This document shows positions 24,379-31,394 of a stretch of DNA of 64,000 nucleotides, piece after piece. Below the pieces are notes generated by a model. The model worked only from the letters and a program-made list of their open reading frames with translations. It was not told the DNA's origin and did no database searches. The translations under genes and the position numbers were made by a program. Source of the DNA: Pontiella sulfatireligans (GTDB lineage Bacteria; Verrucomicrobiota; Kiritimatiellia; Kiritimatiellales; Pontiellaceae); contig NZ_CAAHFH010000002.1 of NCBI RefSeq assembly GCF_900890705.1, positions 1,488,001 to 1,552,000 of the forward strand, given 5' to 3'. Numbering within the stretch: position 1 is the first letter of the stretch; every line of letters begins with the position of its first letter.

Positions 24379-26808
24379 TCACTCCGGTACTTCCATTATT
24401 CGCAAACGAATAAACTCATTAATATTGCCATCTACTGGAATTTGGTTGGTGATGAATTCAAATGTACCGCCAACATCCTCCGCTCCGGTTTCAAGGCAGC
24501 CGGTATTCGTCCATATTCCGGAAACAAGGTTATCGGTTAGTTCCAAGTAATAGATCAACCCGCTGTTGGTTGCAGACCGCCGCGGATAGATGTATTGCAG
24601 GACATTGCTGAAGATATCAACGGTCGGCTGGCATCCAATGTCGGACGGGTTGGTGGGATTACCTCCCATGCCATACTCGCTTAGGTTGTCCAATGTATCG
24701 CCATCATCATTTCCCAGTGGCCCGTTCGTCAGGCTATAGCTCGATGACCACTCGTCATAGGCGGAAGGAACCGGCAGCGCCCCGAAGTCGATGCGGGTGT
24801 ACGAAAGCGCCGGCAACGCAGCGAAGTAGGCGTTGGATGCTGCATTGTACAAAACGCTCAACGGCGCAACCGTTCCATAGTGGTCGGCGCTATCCATCAT
24901 CACGAGCCCCTCCGGGATTTGGGTTTCATCCGGGGGCATATCTACAAAGGAAAATGCCACATCCTGCACAGCTTCCGTTTTATTGAGTAGGTAGACATAC
25001 ATATTGGTGGGTGTCCGGGCCGAAAACCCAAACACATAGGGATGGGATGAACTTGATTCCACCATCGTGGCACGTTGTGCCGGAGCCAGCAGCCCCCACC
25101 CCAGAGTCTGGGGATTCCTACGATAGTCGTTCGGTTTATCCAGCAGCCCGTTATCGGCATTGCGGATGTTCGCCCAGAAACAGGCCATATCATAGTTGGC
25201 AATAAAATGCTCCTGAAGGAACTCGGTCTGCAGCAAACCCATTGTGAATTTGTTGAACCCGGTAAAGTTGATTCCACTGCCCCAACCGTATTCATTATTG
25301 GCCATCAGAAGATCCGGACAGCCCACCTCGGCCGCGGCCACCCGAAGGTCGGCAATTTTATCGCGCCAGGTTTTGCCCCAGTCATTGGGATCGTTGGTGA
25401 GTGGATTCGGATCCGCCCCCGACTTGTAGTCGCGCAGCGGAAACTCGGTCAGCCAGTTTGCATAGGTGCCCAGCGGCGGGGCTGGATCCGGACTTCCGCC
25501 AAACGGCCATTTACCGTGGAACTCATACCCGTCTGCATAGTCTCCAGCTCTCCCTGGATAGTCCGGATGAACCGAAGTCAGCCATGCCTGCATGTTGTCC
25601 GGATCGGCCCCGTTGTCATTCCAGAATATCTTTATCGTGGGATCGACCGTCTTCATCGCCGCGGCATGTGCAATAAAGTTGGTGGCGGAACTGTAGATGC
25701 CTCCAACCGTGAACATGTCTTCGTTACCGATATAGTAGAAGGCTCCGGGATGTCCGGCATCGACCACATACTGCACGCAGTTCGACGCCCGGTCGATACT
25801 GTCCTGCATCCGGTTGTACAGATAGCCGGAGCGATAGTTCACGCCAACCAGCGGCGTGATGCCGCTGACATCGCAGAAATGGAGATATTCATCGATGCTC
25901 ATCCAGTCTGATTCAGGTGCCGTGGTATTGGTATTTCCGCCCCAGTCGGCAGGATCGGGATTCGGCTCCCATGGATCACCTCTGGCATATCCGCTTGGAT
26001 TCTCCCAGTCCCAGTATTTGACGACACTGCCGCCGGGGAAGCGCATCGTGCCCACACCGGCCTGCTTGCACCACAAGGCAAAACTGTCGTCCGAATAGGC
26101 CGCATCTTTATCGTTATAATAGACCGTATGCGCCCCGACCAGATAGGGGCTGACCGTCCATTTTTCAATGGAGGGATCGATGGTTACCCACACCGTGTCA
26201 TTCGTTGAGTCCTGACCGGTTAACGCTAGGTTGTCGAGCATTGAGCGGGAGCCTACCCCGCCGCTCACGACCATTGAAAAAACCGCCGATTCAGCAGGCG
26301 CCAACTGCGTATCCGCAAGCGCAGACGACAGGAGTACATCAAAATCGGGATAATCGCCGCTGTCCACATCGCTGCGGGAAACGGTCTGTGAAAAAAGCTG
26401 CACAGGCCCTGCACCCAAAGCACCCGAAACATAATTCACTTCCAGAACTTCAGGTGATGCATTGAACCGGCGCACAAAATCAAACCGAATAGCCTTCAGT
26501 TTTATATTCCCGACCGAGTCATTGGTCACCGACAGCGTAAAGGTTTCCGAATTCTGAATTCGGAATGAAGTCGGCGATGCGGAGGCTCCGGCTCCGAATG
26601 TGCCATAGGTGCCATCGGTTGAGCCAGACGCATAGGTATCTGCAGCGGAAGTCAGGGAGAGAGCTGCACTGAAACCAGGAGCGGAGGGTTTAGTGGGCGA
26701 TGCGATGCCATCTTCCCAAGAAACCAAAACCTCTTCTGCGCTGACGCCGAACGCCATGACGAAAGAAATCCCTAATTTAATCGCGGTTTTTATACCTGTG
26801 ACAAGCAT
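24379..26808 (-). CDS. Secreted GH-A-like glycoside hydrolase with jelly-roll and C-terminal modules
   Basis: ATG 26808 (AGAGGGATAGGC upstream) opens a signal peptide (to ...FGVSA), giving 809 residues; a frame extension to 26952 crosses a terminator. Domains: jelly-roll-like module (about 25-215, STDGTYGTFG ... LDNLALTG), TIM-barrel hydrolase (about 220-640) and C-terminal module (about 680-809, DGDTLDNLSEYGMGGNPTN ... NEFIRLRI). The barrel has TMRFPGG, YYIGNEDMF (candidate acid/base Glu) and ANNEYGWGSG (candidate nucleophile Glu), as in GH51/GH39/GH79-like retaining enzymes. It is paralogous to the 12662 protein without its beta-helix. This is the intact parent-like version of the split copy at 19027-21140. 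Confidence 0.8.
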   Translation of the reverse strand: MLVTGIKTAIKLGISFVMAFGVSAEEVLVSWEDGIASPTKPSAPGFSAALSLTSAADTYASGSTDGTYGTFGAGASASPTSFRIQNSETFTLSVTNDSVGNIKLKAIRFDFVRRFNASPEVLEVNYVSGALGAGPVQLFSQTVSRSDVDSGDYPDFDVLLSSALADTQLAPAESAVFSMVVSGGVGSRSMLDNLALTGQDSTNDTVWVTIDPSIEKWTVSPYLVGAHTVYYNDKDAAYSDDSFALWCKQAGVGTMRFPGGSVVKYWDWENPSGYARGDPWEPNPDPADWGGNTNTTAPESDWMSIDEYLHFCDVSGITPLVGVNYRSGYLYNRMQDSIDRASNCVQYVVDAGHPGAFYYIGNEDMFTVGGIYSSATNFIAHAAAMKTVDPTIKIFWNDNGADPDNMQAWLTSVHPDYPGRAGDYADGYEFHGKWPFGGSPDPAPPLGTYANWLTEFPLRDYKSGADPNPLTNDPNDWGKTWRDKIADLRVAAAEVGCPDLLMANNEYGWGSGINFTGFNKFTMGLLQTEFLQEHFIANYDMACFWANIRNADNGLLDKPNDYRRNPQTLGWGLLAPAQRATMVESSSSHPYVFGFSARTPTNMYVYLLNKTEAVQDVAFSFVDMPPDETQIPEGLVMMDSADHYGTVAPLSVLYNAASNAYFAALPALSYTRIDFGALPVPSAYDEWSSSYSLTNGPLGNDDGDTLDNLSEYGMGGNPTNPSDIGCQPTVDIFSNVLQYIYPRRSATNSGLIYYLELTDNLVSGIWTNTGCLETGAEDVGGTFEFITNQIPVDGNINEFIRLRIMEVPE

Positions 26809-26909
26809 GCCTATCCCTCTTTTGACATGAAGACTTCTGAAATTCTCTCTGTCACCAAATAGGCGTTCAATCAGCTGACCCTTTTTAGCTCCGATGCCAC
26901 TTCTTTTGT

Positions 26910-26937
26910 TCAAAAACTGCCCCGCATAAACGGGGCA
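26910..26937 (-). terminator. Intrinsic terminator after the PEP-CTERM remnant
   Basis: On the minus strand TGCCCCG-TTTATG-CGGGGCA is followed by GTTTTTG. It closely resembles the terminator at 21229-21258. It lies 27 bp after the stop of the PEP-CTERM tail remnant. Confidence 0.85.
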
Positions 26938-26964
26938 AGTCAAGATGCACACGATCCATCTTAT

Positions 26965-27030
26965 CTATATGGACATCTTGCGGCGGATTAACAGGAACGA
27001 AAACCCCGGAGGTTTTTCAAGTTTCTCATT
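26965..27030 (-). pseudogene. 3' tail remnant of a PEP-CTERM gene
   Basis: The minus strand reads ...PPGFSFLLIRRKMSI and then TAG at 26967-26965. This resembles the end of the 21290 protein (AAIIFIRRKMRL). It occupies the position of the PEP-CTERM gene in the other two cassettes, just before the conserved terminator. The rest of the gene is absent, so only about 20 codons remain. Confidence 0.65.
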
Positions 27031-27043
27031 TGCTCTTGATTAA

Positions 27044-27071
27044 CCCCTTCCGAATCCATCCCCGGAAGGGG
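27044..27071 (-). terminator. Stem-loop just after the 27082 gene
   Basis: A perfect 9-bp stem (CCCCTTCCG/CGGAAGGGG) with a 10-nt loop begins 11 bp after the stop codon. No T-run follows, so it may protect the mRNA end or attenuate rather than terminate. Confidence 0.5.
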
Positions 27072-27081
27072 CTCCAAACTT

Positions 27082-29472
27082 TTATTGTTCAATAATCAGT
27101 CGAAGGAACTGATGATCTTTCGCTACAGTATCGATACGATTGGTTACTGCTTCGAAAGCTGAATCACCCTCAAAGGCTCCACCTACACCAACCACGGAAT
27201 AGCCCATATTGGTCCATACAGGATTCGTCAGCATATCGGTGAGTTCGAGATAATAGGTCAGGCCGCTATCCACACGCCGCGGATGGACATATTCAAACCA
27301 TTGCCCTGCCTCTTCGACACTTCCATAGGTCGGAGCGTAGCCTGTGTCTTCGGCATCAACCGGATTTCCACCCAGGCCGAATTCATAGGTATTGTCCAGA
27401 CCATCACCATCCGGATCGGCATCGGCTTCCGCGGCCACTCCATTCGTATAGGTGGAGATCCACTCCAGATAAGGATCCTCGACAAACGTGCCTTTTATCG
27501 AGAAGTTGTCCAGAAAGATATCCTGGAAGTTCACCATATTGTTGGTATCGATCATGAAATTAAAACTGACCGTCTGCTGGGGTTCGAGAACACCATTTAT
27601 CGCGTGGTCAAAGTCCTGCCCGTCCCTGAACCCCGACTCATAGACTGTAGTAACAGTATCCGTACTTACAACACCTGAAATATCACCCGAATAGTTGATC
27701 ACAACCGTATCCGTATTACCGAGCGTTTCGATCATCGCATCATAGTGCAAACTGCTGAGATTGATGCTGGCTGAAGCACTGGCATTCGAGACGGTCAGGG
27801 TTAATACCGGGCTGATCGTATCATTTTTTGGATGCCATAGAATATTCTTATTCTGCGTTCCTCCCGCCGGGTCGCCAAAGTATTCCCGTCCGCCCGTCGA
27901 TCCATACGTGTGATCCAAGGATGATTTAAAACTGCTATCCCAGGCCCCCGCCCCATCAGCACCCGTTAAGAGATAGGAAGCTTCAACGCTCGAATGAACC
28001 TCCTGCGGGGCTACTTGAAGCGCTGGATCTATATGGGTCCATGCGGCAATGATCTCTCCAGGTGCGGCAATCTGCCCGGTGCCTGAAACGGCAAACGTAT
28101 AGGCTTCCTTGCCTGCAACATTATTGCTAACGATAACGGAAGCAGTTTGTAAAACGCCAACATTGCCTAGAGTTGGTGTAAAGATCACCGAAAAGGCGAT
28201 ATTCGTGCCCGGTGCAACATCCCCTGGAACCGGAGGTATAATCGTGAGTTCCGAACTCCCGCTAATGCTCGCGCCGGTCACAGATAGATTGGTATATCCG
28301 GTATTCCGGACCAAGAAGTTGTTTGTAACAGGTTCTCCCACATAGGCCGTTGAAAAATCAGTATTTTGCTGAAAGTCGACCTCGGTCTGGTTGTTTGTGA
28401 TCGCAAAGCCCCCGTACTCGCTGATCACATCAATATCCGGAACAATCAGCACGCTGATTCCCTGAATCTCAAAGGTATAGTTGGTGTCATTATTCAGGAC
28501 GGAAACGGTTGCGGTATTTGTGGTGTCTTCCACCAAGGGTTCATAGCTAATCTGAAAAGTGGTCGATGTCCCTGCGGCCAAATCCGTGAGATTCGGCTGC
28601 AATACCATACTGAACACATTGGTGTCCCCGCTGAGCTGTACGGCGTCAGGCGACCCCGTCAGAACCAGATTGGTGCTACCAGTGCTAGAAATTGTAAATT
28701 CATTGGTTCCAATCGAGCCGATCGACCGCTCGGGAAATAGCGTTTGGTTCGCCGTCTCTGGTGTCGTTGAATTGTTGACGATGAGGTTGCCATTACCCGA
28801 TACCTCGATTTTAGGAACGGTGACTACAGAGGCCGGGCCCGTGGTTCCAAAAACGCCGAGGTTGTCAATGTAGGTACTGGCTCCTGCGGAGGCAGAACTC
28901 GGAACGATCGCAAAAGTTGCCGATTCGTTAAAACCCAGCGAATAATCAGCAAGGCTGGTCAGATCTACGCTAAAATCCGGAAAATCACCAACTTTGTTCA
29001 CATCGGCAACACTGAAAGTCTCCGAGATGTTTGCTCCCGGGGTTACGCCCGAAAAATCTCCGTCAACATATTGTACGGTAAGTGCAGCTGGACTGCCATT
29101 GAACAGCTTGGAAGCATCAAAACGGATTTCCTCAACATCCAGATAATCATATCCGTCGTTAGAAATCGTAAATTTCACTTCAATATGATTTTCCTCGCCA
29201 ACAACACGGACATCATCGTTGACTGAAAAGATTTCTGATGCGGTCGGAACAGCTTCACCCGTGGAGTAGTTGGAATCGCCATCTGGCCCATAAAAGGTAT
29301 CCGTACTGGTTCCATCGGTTCCAACACTCGCTTCCAGCCACTGCACGCCCACATCGTTCATACTGCTTACACCAGTAAGCCCATCCGTGGCCCCAACAAG
29401 CAACTCAGCTGCCGATGCGGTTATGGACAGCGACGCTGCCGCGATCATGATATTCAGGTTCCTCAATTTCAT
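27082..29472 (-). CDS. Secreted modular protein with jelly-roll, ASH-like and C-terminal modules
   Basis: ATG 29472 with AGGAGGAATAGG upstream starts a signal peptide (to ...ITASA), giving 796 residues; the longer frame to 29550 runs into the promoter. Domains in order: jelly-roll-like module (FYGPDGDSNYSTGE ... YIDNLGVFG), two ASH-like (choice-of-anchor D) domains (about 225-475: EFTISSTGSTNLVLTG; FLVRNTGYTNLSVTG), a second jelly-roll module (DIFLDNFSIKG) and the C-terminal module (DGDGLDNTYEFGLGGNPVD ... HQFLRLIIEQ). No catalytic residues are evident. It heads the first cassette copy behind the conserved promoter. Confidence 0.75.
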   Translation of the reverse strand: MKLRNLNIMIAAASLSITASAAELLVGATDGLTGVSSMNDVGVQWLEASVGTDGTSTDTFYGPDGDSNYSTGEAVPTASEIFSVNDDVRVVGEENHIEVKFTISNDGYDYLDVEEIRFDASKLFNGSPAALTVQYVDGDFSGVTPGANISETFSVADVNKVGDFPDFSVDLTSLADYSLGFNESATFAIVPSSASAGASTYIDNLGVFGTTGPASVVTVPKIEVSGNGNLIVNNSTTPETANQTLFPERSIGSIGTNEFTISSTGSTNLVLTGSPDAVQLSGDTNVFSMVLQPNLTDLAAGTSTTFQISYEPLVEDTTNTATVSVLNNDTNYTFEIQGISVLIVPDIDVISEYGGFAITNNQTEVDFQQNTDFSTAYVGEPVTNNFLVRNTGYTNLSVTGASISGSSELTIIPPVPGDVAPGTNIAFSVIFTPTLGNVGVLQTASVIVSNNVAGKEAYTFAVSGTGQIAAPGEIIAAWTHIDPALQVAPQEVHSSVEASYLLTGADGAGAWDSSFKSSLDHTYGSTGGREYFGDPAGGTQNKNILWHPKNDTISPVLTLTVSNASASASINLSSLHYDAMIETLGNTDTVVINYSGDISGVVSTDTVTTVYESGFRDGQDFDHAINGVLEPQQTVSFNFMIDTNNMVNFQDIFLDNFSIKGTFVEDPYLEWISTYTNGVAAEADADPDGDGLDNTYEFGLGGNPVDAEDTGYAPTYGSVEEAGQWFEYVHPRRVDSGLTYYLELTDMLTNPVWTNMGYSVVGVGGAFEGDSAFEAVTNRIDTVAKDHQFLRLIIEQ

Positions 29473-29534
29473 CCTATTCCTCCTACTGTTTGTGTGCTTA
29501 TCGGGTGACACACCCTTCTTTTTGCAGTGTGGAT

Positions 29535-29563
29535 AATTTATCCGCACCACCTTGTCTTGTCAA
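29535..29563 (-). promoter_or_regulatory. Sigma-70-type promoter for the 27082 gene
   Basis: On the minus strand TTGACA (29563-29558) and TAAATT (29540-29535) are 17 bp apart. AAAACAGTTCAATAAAATA lies directly upstream. Together with the promoters at 18668 and 24020 it defines a conserved block, AAAACWGTTYAATAAAAWA, next to the -35 box. Confidence 0.7.
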
Positions 29564-29621
29564 ATATTTTATTGAACTGTTTTACTATATGCCTGAATAT
29601 ATCCGGTTTTTATGGCGTTTT

Positions 29622-31394
29622 TTACTTTTGAGTTTCCATTTCAGGCCAGCTGACGTTGCCGTCATTATCGGCATCAAGGCGATCAAACTTGTTCCGCGCC
29701 TTTTTCTCGTCGAAGGTTCTTTGCTTCTTTTCGGCTTCGGCGCGGTTGCGTTCGAGAAATTCGTTCCAGGTTACACGGCCATCGCCGTCTGCATCCAGTT
29801 TTTTGAACCAGGCATTGGGCTCGGACGCATTAGTCTTAGCCTCCGCCTTGTGCTTCTTTGGCTCCATCGAGCTGCGTTCAGCTTCAATAGCGGCGCGGCA
29901 TTTGCGGCGGAAAATCTGATTATTCACCCGGCCCGTCCGCGCCAGCTCCTTGTGAATTTCGTCCATTTCAGCGCGCCACTCGTTCATGCGCGGATAATCC
30001 TCCAGCCAAAGCATCCATTCTTTGCCGTCGCTAACATTCGGGTGGCTCTTGGTCGGCAGATAGTTGGAGAACCCTTTTTTCCGAACAGCCTGCTCAGGCT
30101 TATCGGCCAGATTCACATGGCAGAGCGGATCGTTCTTTAAATCGTAAAGTTCCTCGGAGCCATCGAAAAAGCGGTTGTATTTCCAATGTTCGAAAGTCAG
30201 GGCATAGGAATCGCGCCCGTTGCAGGTGATGGACGGCCATTCCCAGTCCGTCTGCGGGTTTTTCATCAGCGGCACCAGGCTGCGGCCATCCAGCTGGCTT
30301 CCCGGCATTGGAAGTCCGCAAAGCTCCACCAAGGTCGGATACATATCGACCAGTTGCGCCGGTTTGGTGCAGGCCTGCTTTTCGCGCAATCCCGGCGCCG
30401 AAACCATCAGCGGATTTCGGGTTGATTCATCCCAGAGCGTAAACTTGCTCCAGCACTGCTTTTCGCCCAGGTGCCAACCGTGGTCGGACCAAAGCATGAT
30501 CACGGTGTTCCCCGCATCACTCCGTTCGTCCAATGCTTCAAGCACCCTGCCGAGTTGAGCATCCATATAGGTGATGGTTGCCAGATAGGCGTGCAGCAGG
30601 CGGCGCGCTCCGCCCTCTTCGGTTTTTATGCCGAGGTCGTGCACCTGGTAGGAAGCAAACTGCGCCGCATCGGGGGTGTCGGCAATGTCGTTCTCCAATA
30701 CCTCCGGCAGCACCAGCTCGTTCGGATCATACAGTTCGAAATATTTCTTCGGAACAATCCATGAAAGGTGCGGTTTGGTGAATCCGACGGCCAGGAACCA
30801 CGGCTTGTCATAGTCGCGCTTTAGCCGCTCGACCGCCATATCGGCGGTCATCGTGTCGTGAAACGCCTCGTCCGGCAACTCGCTCGGGCCGCACACCTTG
30901 AAACCGCCGTAGCTCTGAAGCGACCGGTCTTCGGGCCGGATTTCCTCTTCGCCCCAAGTGCCGTCCTTATGCTGCGCCTTGCAGTAGATTTCGTCCCAGT
31001 CACCATCCCGGAGGGTATTGCCGTGATAAATCTTTCCGCCCGACATCGTGTGATATCCATTATTCTTGAAATGCTTATTCAACGGCGTGGCGCCATTCAG
31101 CATCGGCACTTTTCGCCAGTCGACAAAGCCGTACGCCCCGGAGTTGTAGGGTTGAATCCCGTTCATCAGAGAAGACCGCGACGGCCCGCACATCGGCGCC
31201 TGGTTATGCGCATTCAGAAACACGGTCGACTGCTCCGCAAGCTTGTCTATATTCGGTGTCAGCACTTGGTCATAACCGAAGCAGCCGACAAAGTTGCGCA
31301 GGTCGTCGATCGCAATAAACAGCACATTCGGCTTTTCGGCCTGCGCCATCCCGGCAGCCACGAGACCGGCCAGCAATAATGTTTTCATTTTCAT
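29622..31394 (-). CDS. Sulfatase, iduronate-2-sulfatase-like, with C-terminal EF-hands
   Basis: This 590-residue protein has a signal peptide (to ...MAQA), metal-binding Asp pair in FIAIDDLR (D30/D31), and CGPSR with Cys69, which must be oxidised to formylglycine. The second metal site is likely in MLWSDHGWHLGE. It resembles the iduronate-2-sulfatase branch of family S1. The C-terminus adds two EF-hand loops (LDADGDGRVTWNEF and LDADNDGNVSWPEM), unusual for this branch. The start overlaps the stop of the esterase at 31391 in ATGA. Remnants of paralogous copies lie at 18755 and 24107. Confidence 0.92.
   Translation of the reverse strand: MKMKTLLLAGLVAAGMAQAEKPNVLFIAIDDLRNFVGCFGYDQVLTPNIDKLAEQSTVFLNAHNQAPMCGPSRSSLMNGIQPYNSGAYGFVDWRKVPMLNGATPLNKHFKNNGYHTMSGGKIYHGNTLRDGDWDEIYCKAQHKDGTWGEEEIRPEDRSLQSYGGFKVCGPSELPDEAFHDTMTADMAVERLKRDYDKPWFLAVGFTKPHLSWIVPKKYFELYDPNELVLPEVLENDIADTPDAAQFASYQVHDLGIKTEEGGARRLLHAYLATITYMDAQLGRVLEALDERSDAGNTVIMLWSDHGWHLGEKQCWSKFTLWDESTRNPLMVSAPGLREKQACTKPAQLVDMYPTLVELCGLPMPGSQLDGRSLVPLMKNPQTDWEWPSITCNGRDSYALTFEHWKYNRFFDGSEELYDLKNDPLCHVNLADKPEQAVRKKGFSNYLPTKSHPNVSDGKEWMLWLEDYPRMNEWRAEMDEIHKELARTGRVNNQIFRRKCRAAIEAERSSMEPKKHKAEAKTNASEPNAWFKKLDADGDGRVTWNEFLERNRAEAEKKQRTFDEKKARNKFDRLDADNDGNVSWPEMETQK

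Larger units (their letters stand above)
23961..25918. repeat. Recent duplication tract, copy 2 (about 1.95 kb)
   Basis: This is the partner of 18609-20566 at an offset of 5352 bp. It covers the promoter and leader of the 22042 gene, the sulfatase remnant and the last three fifths of the 24379 hydrolase gene. Confidence 0.9.

Noticed and set aside
25075..25911. Plus-strand frame of 278 codons, repeated at 19723-20559
   Set aside because: It is antisense to the hydrolase genes and duplicated only because those genes are duplicated. It has no plausible start signal or domain.
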